The position numbers and the translations under genes were made by a program. The notes under the pieces are model-generated. The model made no database searches. It had not been told where the DNA came from and saw only the letters and a program-made list of their open reading frames with translations. Below are positions 36,070 through 44,819 of a stretch of DNA of 64,000 nt, piece by piece (within the stretch, counting starts at the first letter, position 1; each line of letters opens with the position of its first letter). The stretch covers positions 1 to 64,000 of the forward strand of contig DATFGT010000058.1 in the NCBI GenBank assembly GCA_035249175.1. Reading direction: 5' to 3'. Origin of the DNA: 66-474 sp035249175. GTDB taxonomy: Bacteria > Pseudomonadota > Gammaproteobacteria > Xanthomonadales > Rhodanobacteraceae.

Positions 36070-36672
36070 TCAATTGTTGAATACTTCGGCGGCCGGAAGC
36101 CGCGGACACCGATCGACCGGATTCACCCGCAACTGCAGCGCCATCGACGGCGGGCCGATCAGGTTCTTGTTGCTGGATATCCAGCACTCACGCAAGGTCG
36201 AACAGAAACATATATCCATTGCCATCCGATTCGAAGCAGCAGCCTTGAAGCGCTGCCAGAGTGCCTTGTCGGGAAACCGGATGATCTGCAGTTCCTCGCC
36301 CGGGCTCAACACTTCATGGTTGACGGTTGCCTGGAAGAACTGATGCGGCGGCAATCCCATTTCCGCCGCAATATGGTTCCAGTCGCTCTGGGGTTTACCG
36401 TCCATCCATACCTGCACGCTTCGCACAACGGCGGGTCCCACGCCCTTGTTGTTGACGACCAGCGATTGGGTCAAATCGTTGTTGCCGCTTATCAGATACG
36501 GCCACACCTGCGCACGCACCTGCTGACGCTGGATGTACGCGGTGTAGCCCGCGACGATCAGCGCCAGCAAGCCGACCAGCGAGGCGATGATCGCGGCCAG
36601 CGCGTCCCAGCTGACACTGCGTTTCGCGCGCGCGACCTGCGATTCATCCGGTGGGAGCGACGATTCCGGCAC
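36070..36672 (-). CDS. Hypothetical membrane-anchored protein inside the prp operon
   Basis: A 200-residue protein with one membrane helix near residues 26-48 (AAIIASLVGLLALIVAGYTA), then a charged QRQQVRAQVWPY stretch and a beta-rich exterior domain with paired cysteines (DICFCSTLRECW). I do not recognise a function; similar single-anchor proteins are widespread but uncharacterised. It is squeezed between prpB (6 bases) and prpC (13 bases) on the same strand, so it must be cotranscribed with methylcitrate-cycle genes, which normally lie side by side. Whether it has a propionate role or is a recent insertion into the operon is open. Confidence 0.8.
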   Translation of the reverse strand: MPESSLPPDESQVARAKRSVSWDALAAIIASLVGLLALIVAGYTAYIQRQQVRAQVWPYLISGNNDLTQSLVVNNKGVGPAVVRSVQVWMDGKPQSDWNHIAAEMGLPPHQFFQATVNHEVLSPGEELQIIRFPDKALWQRFKAAASNRMAMDICFCSTLRECWISSNKNLIGPPSMALQLRVNPVDRCPRLPAAEVFNN

Positions 36673-36678
36673 GGTCGC

Positions 36679-37569
36679 TCAATCCTTCCTGCCGCCCGCG
36701 AACAGCTCATCCAGCTTCTGTTCGTAGGCGTGATAGCCCAGGAAGTCATACAGCTCCTCGCGCGTCTGCATCTGCGGAACGATTGATTTCTGGGTGCCTT
36801 CGCGGCGCACGGTTTCGTAGAAACCAAGCGCAGCCTTGTTCATCGCGCGATAGGCGCCGCAGCAATACAGGGCGATGTCCACGTTCGCGGAACGCAGCTC
36901 ATCGACGGTGAAGAACGGCGTCGTGCCGAATTCGGTAAGGTTGGCGAGGACCGGCACTTTCACCGCGACCTTGAACCTGCGGTAATCGTCGAGCGTTTTC
37001 ATGGCTTCGGGAAAGATCATGTCGGCGCCGGCTTCGACATACGCCACCGCGCGTTCGATCGCACTGTCGACGCCTTCCACCGCGGCGGCGTCGGTGCGCG
37101 CCATCAGCACGAAGCCGCGATCGGCCTTCGCATCGACGGCGGCCTTCATCCGATCGACCATTTCGCCCAATGGCACCACTTCCTTGCCGGGGCGATGGCC
37201 GCAGCGCTTCTGGCCGACCTGGTCCTCCATGTGCACCCCGGCAACGCCGATGCGCTCGAACGAACGGATGGTGCGCGCAATGTTGAAGGCGCCGCCCCAG
37301 CCGGTGTCAATGTCCACCAGCAGCGGCAGTTGCGTGGCATCGACGATGCGGCGCGCGTCGGTGAGTACGTCCTCCATCGTGGAAATGCCGAGATCGGGCA
37401 TCCCCAGCGAATTGGCGGCCACGCCGCCACCCGAGAGATACAACGCCCTGTAACCGGTGCGCTTGGCCATCAGGCCCGCGTAGGCGGTGATCGCACCGAC
37501 AACCTGCAATGGCGATTCGGCGGCAAGCGCGGCGCGGAAGCGGCCGCCTGCGGAATGGGGTTCGCTCAT
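36679..37569 (-). CDS. prpB: 2-methylisocitrate lyase
   Basis: A 296-residue member of the isocitrate lyase/PEP mutase family that splits 2-methylisocitrate into pyruvate and succinate. The metal-binding Asp loop (VDIDTGWGGAFNIART), the catalytic lid cysteine in QKRCGHRPGKEVVP and the substrate Arg in MARTDAAAVEGVD are all present. The length matches E. coli PrpB (296). It is the first gene of the minus-strand prpB-orfX-prpC operon. No PrpR or GntR-type regulator gene is next to it. The upstream neighbour yihY runs the other way. Confidence 0.95.
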   Translation of the reverse strand: MSEPHSAGGRFRAALAAESPLQVVGAITAYAGLMAKRTGYRALYLSGGGVAANSLGMPDLGISTMEDVLTDARRIVDATQLPLLVDIDTGWGGAFNIARTIRSFERIGVAGVHMEDQVGQKRCGHRPGKEVVPLGEMVDRMKAAVDAKADRGFVLMARTDAAAVEGVDSAIERAVAYVEAGADMIFPEAMKTLDDYRRFKVAVKVPVLANLTEFGTTPFFTVDELRSANVDIALYCCGAYRAMNKAALGFYETVRREGTQKSIVPQMQTREELYDFLGYHAYEQKLDELFAGGRKD

Positions 37570-37703
37570 GCAGCCTCCGGCAAAAGCCGCATTTTAGCCC
37601 ATCCCCCACAAAGTCCGCGGGTTGCCGTACACATGGCGATGACAAATCATCGTGGCGGGGATGGCATGCTGTCCGTGCAGCAGTTTGGCGCCGGCAGGAA
37701 GCC

Positions 37704-38588
37704 ATGTCGTTCAGGACGGTCTGGAAATTGCCGAAGGCGATCATCGCCGGCTTCTTCGCGAACAAGCCGTTCCAGCTTGCCGCGGCACTGAGCTATTACA
37801 CGCTGCTTTCGATGGCGCCGCTGCTGCTGTTGCTGACCGGGTTGGCTGGCCTGTTCTTCGGCGAAGCCGCTGCGCGCGAGCATGTGTTGCGGTACGTCGG
37901 CACGATGCTGGGCGCGCAGGAAGCCGACGTCGTGCGCGCGCTGATGACCCAAGCCGGCAATCCCCACGCCGGAATGGTCTCCACAATCGTCGGCACGGCC
38001 GTGCTGGTAATCGGCGCCACCACGGTATTTGCGCACTTGCAAACCGCGCTGAACCAGATCTGGGACGTCGAGGCCGCGCCGGACCGCAGCGCAATCTGGC
38101 GGCTGCTCGGGTCGCGGCTGCTGGCGCTGGCTGTCGTGCTGGGCATGGCCTTCGTGCTGCTGGTGTCAATGGCGATCAGCGTCGCGCTCGCGGGCGCCGA
38201 GCATTACATCGCGCAGTTCTTTCCCGGCGCCGGCATCGCGCTGCGCGTGATCTACGCGCTGGTTTCATTCGCGGTGGTGGTCGGCGTGATCGCGCTTCTG
38301 TTCAAGTACGTTCCCGACGCCGAAATCGAATGGCGAGAAGCACTGGTCGGCGCGCTCATCACCGGAGCGCTTTTCACTATCGGCAAATATGCACTGGGCG
38401 TGTATCTCGCACACCTGCGCTACAGTTCGGCCGGCGCGGCCGGTTCGCTGATCCTGATCGTGGTGTGGGTGTATTACAGCGCCTTGATCCTGTTCCTGGG
38501 CGCGCAGACGACGCAGGTTTATGCATGCCGCTTCGGCCGGGAAATCCGGCCCAAGCCGCACGCACGACGCGTGCAACCGCAGCCATGA
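37704..38588 (+). CDS. YihY/RBN-family inner-membrane protein
   Basis: A 294-residue multipass protein with about six helices. It begins with the family's FRTVWKLPKAIIAGFFANKP amphipathic region, then LAAALSYYTLLSMAPLLLLL, the hallmark of the YihY/virulence-factor BrkB family. TALNQIWDVE and LFKYVPDAEIEWREALVGAL are further family landmarks. The family was once annotated as RNase BN, which is known to be wrong; actual function is unsettled. The ATG is chosen for AGGAA four bases upstream and because it starts at the family N-terminus. It is divergent from prpB and convergent with the small NTF2-like gene. Confidence 0.9.
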   Translation: MSFRTVWKLPKAIIAGFFANKPFQLAAALSYYTLLSMAPLLLLLTGLAGLFFGEAAAREHVLRYVGTMLGAQEADVVRALMTQAGNPHAGMVSTIVGTAVLVIGATTVFAHLQTALNQIWDVEAAPDRSAIWRLLGSRLLALAVVLGMAFVLLVSMAISVALAGAEHYIAQFFPGAGIALRVIYALVSFAVVVGVIALLFKYVPDAEIEWREALVGALITGALFTIGKYALGVYLAHLRYSSAGAAGSLILIVVWVYYSALILFLGAQTTQVYACRFGREIRPKPHARRVQPQP

Positions 38589-38606
38589 AAGCACCCGATT
38601 CGCGCA

Positions 38607-39086
38607 TCACCCCGGCGCCTTCGTCGAGGACTCATGACCGTACACGATGCGCCAGCCTTGCGGCAGGCGTTGCCATACATAACTGACGACAAACGCCCGT
38701 GTGAGGGCTCTCCCATTTGCCAGCGTGCCCCGCGCGTCCAGCGGCCAGGTCACGATCTCGACATCGGACCCGAGCGCCATGAATGCAGGCGCCCCTCTCT
38801 GCACGTATGTCGCATCGCTCTTGCCGTTGTTCCACCATTTCAACTGTTGCGCGTGCAGCGCTTTCCAGCCACGTATGACCGTGCCGTTGATGGCGAACAC
38901 GAGACCATCGCCGCGCACCATCGGCTGCATGAAGGCGTCGGTGTCGTGCGCATTGGCGGCCTGCAACATCTTCGCCATCAAGGGACGAATCGCCTGTTCT
39001 GCTGCCGGCGAAGCGGGTTGCGCGCAGGCGCTTCCTGCAAACAGGCCGACGCAAATCACTGCAACAACCGCGAGGACCTTTTTCAT
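38607..39086 (-). CDS. Exported NTF2-like (SgcJ/DUF4440-type) protein
   Basis: A 159-residue protein with a signal peptide (MKKVLAVVAVICVGLFAGSA, ends SACAQ). A single NTF2-like fold domain of about 125 residues follows (IRPLMAKMLQAANAHDTDAF, GDGLVFAINGTVIRGW, WRIVYGHES). The pattern fits the SgcJ/EcaC or DUF4440 group: small cone-shaped proteins that bind ligands, or act as accessory subunits or isomerases. No catalytic residue set can be read with confidence. MKKVLAV is chosen over an ATG seven codons earlier because it is the signal-peptide start. It ends 18 bases from the convergent yihY stop. Confidence 0.8.
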   Translation of the reverse strand: MKKVLAVVAVICVGLFAGSACAQPASPAAEQAIRPLMAKMLQAANAHDTDAFMQPMVRGDGLVFAINGTVIRGWKALHAQQLKWWNNGKSDATYVQRGAPAFMALGSDVEIVTWPLDARGTLANGRALTRAFVVSYVWQRLPQGWRIVYGHESSTKAPG

Positions 39087-39103
39087 GTGCCTTCTCCTCG
39101 TTC

Positions 39104-39406
39104 TCAAGGACTACTGAACACGGCGCCGTGCGGAATGGCACTGCCTTGCCACCCATCCGGCCATTCGCGTGTGAAATCAATCGTCGCCGGGTCAAGCGTC
39201 AGTTTTCCCGTCTGGGGGTCGACCGCCGCGAAACGGGCCTTGGTATTTGCCGGCTTCGCGCATCCATCGCTCGCCTTGATGACAGGCGCCGGAACGCGCA
39301 CCGCGCATGGCGCCATCAAGCCGGCCCTTGTCGAACCGGCCAACGCGAGCTGCCTCGACAGCCGCGGTGCCAGCATACCAATTGCCGGCCCATCAGTGCG
39401 AACCAC
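39104..39406 (-). CDS. Short hypothetical protein
   Basis: A 100-residue ORF between the TPR protein and the NTF2-like protein, all on the same strand. The second half (RFAAVDPQTGKLTLDPATID, then FTREWPDGW) has natural protein character with ordinary codon use. The first half is less convincing and its first 14 bases overlap the TPR gene. A later in-frame ATG (MLAPRLSRQ, residue 11) would avoid the overlap. It has no recognisable family and no clear signal peptide. It may be a real small gene or the decayed end of one. Confidence 0.45.
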   Translation of the reverse strand: MVRTDGPAIGMLAPRLSRQLALAGSTRAGLMAPCAVRVPAPVIKASDGCAKPANTKARFAAVDPQTGKLTLDPATIDFTREWPDGWQGSAIPHGAVFSSP

Positions 39407-41219
39407 GCGCCGGCGACGCGGGCGCGCCCGAGGCCTCCGGCTGCTCGCCGGCCCGAACGCGCGCCACCAGCGCCTCGAATTCCGGATTGCGGTGCAACGG
39501 TCGATACCAGGGGTTCATCCAGATGCCGTTCATGTGCGCGGACCGGTCCCGGTAAGCCTGCTCCAGTTGCGTGATCGCATCCTTCGCGTCGCCCAACGCA
39601 GCATAGATGGCGGCGATGTAGGTACGATCGACGTAACGTTGCTCGGCGTCGGCTTCCAGCTTCTGCGTTGCCGCGCGGGCCCGCGCTGATTCGCCGACAT
39701 GCGCCTGGCAGATTGCAAGTTGCGGACTGGACGGGCTCGGTCTGGCGTGCTGCTGGGTGTAGCGCTCCACGCAGGCTTGCCAATGTCCGAACGCGCCGTC
39801 CACCATCGCCACCGCATCGCCGTTGTACGCGAAGTTCGGATCGATTCGATCGACCCGTCGCGCCAGCTTCATCGCGGCCGCCTCGTCGCCCTGCGCGATG
39901 GCCGCGTACGCTTCCCAGCGCGGGAACCAGGGATTCAGCGGATCCAGTTTTTCCGCGACACGCAGTTGCGTGCGTGCCGCGGCAGGATCCTTGTCGATAC
40001 GTAACAGGTAAAAACCCAATAGCGCGTGCGCTTCACCGAGGCTGGGCCGCAGCTTCATGGCGAGTTCCAGTTCCCGTTTCGCCTTGGCGAAATCCAGGTC
40101 ATAGCTCATCGCGATGTAGCCCAGCTGGAGATGGCCTTCCGCCAAGTTCGGATTCAAGGTAACCGCTTTCGTTGCTGCGCCGCGCATCGCCGGCAGGATG
40201 CTCAATGGCGCGCGATACACATCGGCAAGATAGATGTAAGCGCGCGCCATGCCAGCCCAGGCCGCTGCGTAATTCGGGTCGATGGCCACCACCTGGTCGA
40301 AGAGGACCAGCGCCTGTTGCAGGCTGGCCTCGTCGGTGTGCCACGACAGGCGAGTGCCCTGCAGGTACAGGTCGTGCGCCCGTGGATCGGCGGTGCCGCG
40401 GAATACCAATTTGCTGCTGTCGATGCCGCCAAGCTGCACCTGCAGTGCCTTCACCACCGCGCCGGAAATCCGGTCCTCCAATACGAACAGGTTGCCCATC
40501 TTTTCGTCGTACTGGTCCGACCACAATTTCTCGCCGGTGACGGTGTCGTCCAGTTCCATGTCGACGCGCAGTTCGTTGCCCGAACGCTGCACGTCACCGG
40601 ACAGCAAAGTGCGCGCACCCAATTCACGGCCGATATCGCGCGCACCAAGATTGCTGTCCTTGAATCGAAATGACGAAGTGCGGCCGATCACCTCCAGGCC
40701 CGGTATGCGCGACAAGCCGTTTAGGAGTTCTTCGCTGATGCCTTCGCCGAGATAGTTTCCTTCCGCGCCACCAGTCGAGGCCGAAAGCGGCAGCACCGCG
40801 ATCGAATCGGGATTGATCGATGTTGCCACGGACGTCGAGCCAGACGCCGCTTGCGTCTGCACGCCGCGCAAAGTGTGTTCGATCGGGCCGAAGTACCACC
40901 ACACTGCGCCGCCGAGAATCGCGATCAGCACGCCGACCGCGCCCAGCGTGAAGCCGATCCTGAGCGACCGCCGGCGCATGTTCGCCGAAGCGTGCCGCTC
41001 ATCGCGCGGCGTCTGGAACGCCCACGCCAGCACCAGCGCGATCGGAAATCCCGCCAGCACCAGCACCACGATGACGCGCGCCAGCCACGCCGGGAACTGC
41101 AACAGCGGGAAAATGACCGCGACCACCTGGATGATCAACCAAGCGACCACGGCATACGTGACCGCGAGGCGAAACACGTGATGGCGTCGCAGTTCCTGGA
41201 GGAATCCGGGCTTTGGCAC
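39393..41219 (-). CDS. Membrane-anchored TPR protein with FlgO/TolB-like domain
   Basis: A 608-residue protein with three membrane helices in the first 110 residues (TYAVVAWLIIQVVAVIFPLL, VIVVLVLAGFPIALVLAWAF and GFTLGAVGVLIAILGGAVWW). A FlgO/TolB-like domain follows (SIAVLPLSASTGGAEGNYLG, then LGARTLLSGDVQRSGNELRV, about 135-265). Next are about eight tetratricopeptide repeats to near the end. This arrangement is common in Xanthomonadales, often with an N-terminal cyclase or winged-helix domain; here those are absent and only the membrane sensor-scaffold part is present. The FlgO-like part probably faces the periplasm. The function is likely protein scaffolding or signalling; the ligand is unknown. 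It lies downstream of a terminator that closes mdh. Confidence 0.85.
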   Translation of the reverse strand: MPKPGFLQELRRHHVFRLAVTYAVVAWLIIQVVAVIFPLLQFPAWLARVIVVLVLAGFPIALVLAWAFQTPRDERHASANMRRRSLRIGFTLGAVGVLIAILGGAVWWYFGPIEHTLRGVQTQAASGSTSVATSINPDSIAVLPLSASTGGAEGNYLGEGISEELLNGLSRIPGLEVIGRTSSFRFKDSNLGARDIGRELGARTLLSGDVQRSGNELRVDMELDDTVTGEKLWSDQYDEKMGNLFVLEDRISGAVVKALQVQLGGIDSSKLVFRGTADPRAHDLYLQGTRLSWHTDEASLQQALVLFDQVVAIDPNYAAAWAGMARAYIYLADVYRAPLSILPAMRGAATKAVTLNPNLAEGHLQLGYIAMSYDLDFAKAKRELELAMKLRPSLGEAHALLGFYLLRIDKDPAAARTQLRVAEKLDPLNPWFPRWEAYAAIAQGDEAAAMKLARRVDRIDPNFAYNGDAVAMVDGAFGHWQACVERYTQQHARPSPSSPQLAICQAHVGESARARAATQKLEADAEQRYVDRTYIAAIYAALGDAKDAITQLEQAYRDRSAHMNGIWMNPWYRPLHRNPEFEALVARVRAGEQPEASGAPASPARGSH

Positions 41220-41323
41220 GCAACCTCCCCTCCGCGCGTGGCGGCTCCCCCGTTCCGCACGCTCGAGCGCATCTTAGCGCCAGTGCGCCAACCCGGGTTT
41301 CGCAGCGGCGAACCGCCGAAACG

Positions 41324-41350
41324 AAAAAGGCGGCCATGGGCCGCCTTTTT
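41324..41350. terminator. Bidirectional intrinsic terminator after mdh
   Basis: AAAAAGGCGGCC and GGCCGCCTTTTT form a perfect 12-bp stem around a three-base ATG loop, with an A-tract and a T-tract at its ends. It lies 21 bases past the mdh stop codon on the minus strand and separates mdh from the TPR gene. Confidence 0.9.
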
Positions 41351-41371
41351 GCAAATCGGCAAAGATGGCGC

Positions 41372-42352
41372 TCAACCGAGAAGCTGCTCGACGCTGGCGC
41401 GCTCCTCGCGAAGTTCCCTGTTGGTGGCGTCCATTCGGGCACGCGAGAAATCGTTGATCTCAAGGCCCTGCACGATTTCGTACTTGCCGTTCTTGCAGGT
41501 CACCGGATAACCATAAATCACACCAGGTTTGATGCCGTACGAACCGTCGGACGGAATGCCCATCGACACCCAGTCGCCCTCGGCGGTACCGAGCGCCCAG
41601 GCGCGCATGTGGTCGATCGCAGCCGACGCAGCCGACGCGGCCGACGATGCACCACGCGCCTTGATGATCGCGGCGCCGCGCTGCTGCACGGTCGGGATGA
41701 ATTCTTTCTCGTACCAATTCTGGTCGACCAGCGACATGGCCGGCTTGCCCTTCACCGTCGCATGGTGGATGTCGGGATATTGCGTTGACGAATGATTACC
41801 CCAGATGATCATCTTCCGGACGTCGGTGTTGTGCGCACCGGTCCTGGCCGCGAGCTGACCCTTTGCGCGGTTGTGGTCGAGGCGCACCATCGCGGTGAAG
41901 CACTTCGGATCGAGATCGGGCGCATTGGCTTGCGCGATCAGCGCATTGGTATTGGCCGGGTTGCCGACAACGAGCACCTTGACGTCACGCTTGGCGTGCG
42001 CGTTCAACGCCTTGCCCTGCGGGCCGAAGATCGCCCCGTTCGCGGAAAGCAGATCCTTGCGCTCCATACCGGGGCCGCGCGGGCGCGCGCCGACCAGCAG
42101 CGCGTAATCGACGTCCTTGAACGCGACGTTGGCGTCATCGGTGGCGACCACGCCCGCGAGCAGCGGGAACGCGCAGTCGTCGAGTTCCATCACCACCCCG
42201 TTCAATGCGGGCAGCGCGGGCGTGATTTCCAGCAGGTGCAGGACAACGGGCTGATCCGGACCCAGCATGTCGCCAGCGGCGATGCGGAACAACAATGCGT
42301 AGCCAATCTGGCCGGCGGCGCCGGTAACGGCAACGCGAACGGGGGTTTTCAT
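41372..42352 (-). CDS. mdh: Malate dehydrogenase
   Basis: A 326-residue NAD-dependent enzyme of the TCA cycle. It has the nucleotide-binding loop VTGAAGQIGYALLFRIA, mobile-loop arginines in GARPRGPGMERKDLL, the Asp-His relay (LDHNRAKGQ; catalytic His in WGNHSSTQYPD) and ARGASSAASAASAAIDHMR. These place it in the proteobacterial cytosolic-type MDH group (about 328 residues), distinct from the 312-residue E. coli type. It is preceded by the aminotransferase gene on the same strand with an 80-base gap, and followed by a terminator. The two enzymes share oxaloacetate as substrate or product. Confidence 0.96.
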   Translation of the reverse strand: MKTPVRVAVTGAAGQIGYALLFRIAAGDMLGPDQPVVLHLLEITPALPALNGVVMELDDCAFPLLAGVVATDDANVAFKDVDYALLVGARPRGPGMERKDLLSANGAIFGPQGKALNAHAKRDVKVLVVGNPANTNALIAQANAPDLDPKCFTAMVRLDHNRAKGQLAARTGAHNTDVRKMIIWGNHSSTQYPDIHHATVKGKPAMSLVDQNWYEKEFIPTVQQRGAAIIKARGASSAASAASAAIDHMRAWALGTAEGDWVSMGIPSDGSYGIKPGVIYGYPVTCKNGKYEIVQGLEINDFSRARMDATNRELREERASVEQLLG

Positions 42353-42432
42353 GCGTACGACTCCATCAATGGAACAACGGACAGGAACAATCCATCGCGG
42401 GGTGACGCGATGCGCGGCAACAGCACGGCCGC

Positions 42433-43668
42433 TCAGGCGCCAGCGACGCGAACGCGCTCCACCTGCTCGTCACCGAGTTCGGCGAAGAACGCCTGCATGC
42501 GGGCGAGGCCCTTCTGCAACTGCTCGGGCGCGCAGGTGTAGGAAATGCGCAGGGAACGCGGCGCGCCAAATGCCGAGCCCGGCACCGTGGCGACGAACTT
42601 GTCTTCCAGCAGGGCCTTGCAGAAATCGACGTCGTTCCCGATTGGCTTGCCGTTGTGCGACTTGCCGAATGCCACCGAGATGTCGGGGAACGCGTAGAAC
42701 GCGCCTTGCGGACGCGGGCACTTCACGCCGGGAATCTTCAACAACGCATTGACGACGTCATCGCGGCGCTTGGAAAACTCATCGCGCTTGGTGGACGGAA
42801 TGGCCTGCGGACCGGTCAAGGCCGCAATCGCGGCAACCTCGGTGATTTCCGGCAGGCAAGTGATGTGGTTGGAATTGAGTGTTACCAGCGCCTTGATGCC
42901 GGCTTCCGGACCGGCCACGAAACCCACGCGCCAACCCGGCATGCCGTAGGTCTTGGACAGCGAATCCATGACGAAGGTGCGCTCGCGCAATTCGGGTTTG
43001 AACTGCACCACGTTGTGGTAACCGATGCCGTCGAACACCAGCCGGTTGTAGATGTCGTCGGCGATGATCCAGGTTTCGGGATGCTTCACCAGCACCTCGG
43101 CCAGCGCCGCGATCTCGTCGCGGGTGTACACCATCCCGGTCGGATTGGATGGATTGTTGAACAGGAATGCCTTGGGTTTGGAAGCCAGCGCCTTGTCGAG
43201 CTGCGCCGGCGTCAGCTTGTAGTTCTGTTCCGGCGGGCATTCCAGGATCGTGATCTTCGCGCCAAGAATTTCGGCGATGTCGACATAGCTGGTCCAGTAC
43301 GGCGACGGAAACACGATCTCGTCGCCCTCGTCCAGCAGCGCCTCGCACAGGTTGTACAGCACCTGCTTGGCGCCTATGCCGACCGTGACATCGCTGCGCG
43401 TATAGCCGTCCAGACCGCTTTGCTTGAAGTGCGACACGATGGCGTCGAGCAACGCAGGCGCGCCGCGATTGGAGCCATAGCCGCCGCTGTCATGCGAAGT
43501 CCAGTCGCGCACCGCCTGATACACGTGATCGCCCGGCAGGAAGTTCGGCACGCCGATCGAAAAGTTGACCACGTCCTTGCCTTCGGCCTTGAGCTGCTTC
43601 GCCTTGTCGGCGATGACCATGATCGCGCTGGGCTTGGCGCGGCCGGTGCGGGTGGCGAGTCTGGGCAT
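42433..43668 (-). CDS. PLP-dependent aminotransferase, class I (aspartate aminotransferase-like)
   Basis: A 411-residue fold-type I aminotransferase. Features are SIGVPNFLPGDHV near the N-terminus, substrate/PLP residues in NNPSNPTGMVYTRDEI and IADDIYNRLVFDGI, the Schiff-base lysine in MDSLSKTYGMPGWRVGFV, and the carboxylate-binding Arg in SLRISYTCAPEQL. It belongs to the thermophile-type (subgroup Ib) aspartate/prephenate aminotransferases. Aspartate plus 2-oxoglutarate to oxaloacetate plus glutamate is the likely reaction, but substrate range cannot be read. MPRLATR is chosen because AAGAGG sits six bases ahead. It lies just upstream of mdh, which can use the oxaloacetate. Confidence 0.9.
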   Translation of the reverse strand: MPRLATRTGRAKPSAIMVIADKAKQLKAEGKDVVNFSIGVPNFLPGDHVYQAVRDWTSHDSGGYGSNRGAPALLDAIVSHFKQSGLDGYTRSDVTVGIGAKQVLYNLCEALLDEGDEIVFPSPYWTSYVDIAEILGAKITILECPPEQNYKLTPAQLDKALASKPKAFLFNNPSNPTGMVYTRDEIAALAEVLVKHPETWIIADDIYNRLVFDGIGYHNVVQFKPELRERTFVMDSLSKTYGMPGWRVGFVAGPEAGIKALVTLNSNHITCLPEITEVAAIAALTGPQAIPSTKRDEFSKRRDDVVNALLKIPGVKCPRPQGAFYAFPDISVAFGKSHNGKPIGNDVDFCKALLEDKFVATVPGSAFGAPRSLRISYTCAPEQLQKGLARMQAFFAELGDEQVERVRVAGA

Positions 43669-43855
43669 GGGAAACCTCTTGGGCGCGAGGAGAAACAACG
43701 ATCGATTTTATCACGCGCTGTTGTGCACTGCCGCAATCGACGGACGCCGATCGGAGCCCCGTTGCTAGACTGGGCCGCGGGCGGAAACGCGGACACTCGA
43801 TCCGCTGGCCGCCTGCTGTAGCGTCGATCCCGTCACCACGCTGAAGGAGATACGC

Positions 43856-44116
43856 ATGCTGCACATCCTCTGGTACATCATCATCGGCTTCATCGTCGGC
43901 CTGCTCGCACGTTTCTTCTTTCCGGGGCCGGTGCCGATGGGCTTCATCATGACCGTGATCGCCGGCATCGTCGGTTCGATCATCGGCGGCCTGATCGCGC
44001 GTCTGTTCAGCCGGCCACCACCAGGCACGCCGTTCCATCCGGCGGGCATCATCCTGTCGATCATCGGCGCGATCGTCCTGATCTGGATCCTGCGCATGAC
44101 CGGCATCCACGTCTGA
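43856..44116 (+). CDS. GlsB/YeaQ/YmgE-family stress membrane protein
   Basis: An 86-residue, very hydrophobic protein with three membrane helices, from MLHILWYIIIGFIVGLLARF through GFIMTVIAGIVGSIIGGLIA to GIILSIIGAIVLIWILRMTG. Glycine-packed helices and the loop FFPGPVPMGF are typical of the transglycosylase-associated (GlsB/YeaQ/YmgE) family. No transglycosylase activity is proven; members are induced in stationary phase or stress and may stabilise the inner membrane. An AGGAGA ribosome-binding site precedes the ATG. It stands alone between the divergent aminotransferase gene and a convergent cyclophilin gene. Confidence 0.9.
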   Translation: MLHILWYIIIGFIVGLLARFFFPGPVPMGFIMTVIAGIVGSIIGGLIARLFSRPPPGTPFHPAGIILSIIGAIVLIWILRMTGIHV

Positions 44117-44134
44117 CCGGCGCATCGAATGGCG

Positions 44135-44170
44135 AGACGACAAGGCCGCCCGAAAGCGGCCTTGTCGTCT
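44135..44170. terminator. Bidirectional terminator between the GlsB-type gene and ppiB
   Basis: AGACGACAAGGCCGC and GCGGCCTTGTCGTCT pair perfectly over 15 bp around a CCGAAA loop, centred in the 82-base gap between convergent genes. There is no long T-run, but the position and stem strength fit a shared terminator. Confidence 0.75.
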
Positions 44171-44198
44171 GGATTCCCGGGGTTCGGGCCAAGCGCCC

Positions 44199-44708
44199 TC
44201 AACGCGCGTCGAGCATGACGTTCCACTGCTTGACGCGGTCGGCTTGCGTGGCCAGCAGCGGCGCCGCGTCACCTTCGATCGTGATCTTTTCGATGGTGTC
44301 GCCCTGCTTGATCGCGTTGACCACTTTCTGGTCATCCGCAGACACGACTTCGCCGAAAATCGTGTGCTTGCCGTCGAGCCAGGGCGTCGGCACGTGGGTG
44401 ATGAAAAACTGGCTGCCATTGGTGCCGGGGCCGGCGTTGGCCATCGACAGCTTGCCGGGTGCATCGTGCTTCAGAGCCGGGTGGCATTCGTCCTCGAATT
44501 TGTAGCCTGGCCCACCGGTGCCGGTGCCGAGCGGACAACCGCCCTGGATCATGAAATCACCGATCACGCGATGAAAATTCAGGCCGTCGTAGTAGCCGCG
44601 CTGGGCGAGATTCACGAAGTTCGCGACCGTCACCGGCGTCTTGTCGCCGAACAGGCGGGCATGGATCGGGCCTTTGGAGGTCTGGAAGGTGGCAGTGAGA
44701 TCGCTCAT
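44199..44708 (-). CDS. ppiB: Cyclophilin-type peptidyl-prolyl cis-trans isomerase
   Basis: A 169-residue cytoplasmic cyclophilin that speeds proline isomerisation in folding proteins. Active-site residues are visible in NFHRVIGDFMIQGGCPLGTG (catalytic Arg, Phe, Met, Gln), the LSMANAGPGTNGSQFFIT core and the HTIFGEVV strand. MSDLTATFQTSKG is chosen as start: it matches PpiB N-termini, while the 33 codons upstream are Arg/Cys-rich and non-homologous. There is no signal peptide, so it is PpiB rather than the periplasmic PpiA. Confidence 0.94.
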   Translation of the reverse strand: MSDLTATFQTSKGPIHARLFGDKTPVTVANFVNLAQRGYYDGLNFHRVIGDFMIQGGCPLGTGTGGPGYKFEDECHPALKHDAPGKLSMANAGPGTNGSQFFITHVPTPWLDGKHTIFGEVVSADDQKVVNAIKQGDTIEKITIEGDAAPLLATQADRVKQWNVMLDAR

Positions 44709-44819
44709 CGCATTTCCTGTGGCTTTGCGCAAACCGCGCCGGACCGGCAAGCATAACGGGCACCGCTCAACCCGGCCAATGACTACCGCACAGCACGCTT
44801 TCGCCAACGAATGCGGTTG

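Noticed and set aside
41630..41660. Short GCAGCCGAC-type tandem repeat in mdh
   Set aside because: It encodes the ASSAASAASAA stretch that is a normal part of this malate dehydrogenase group.
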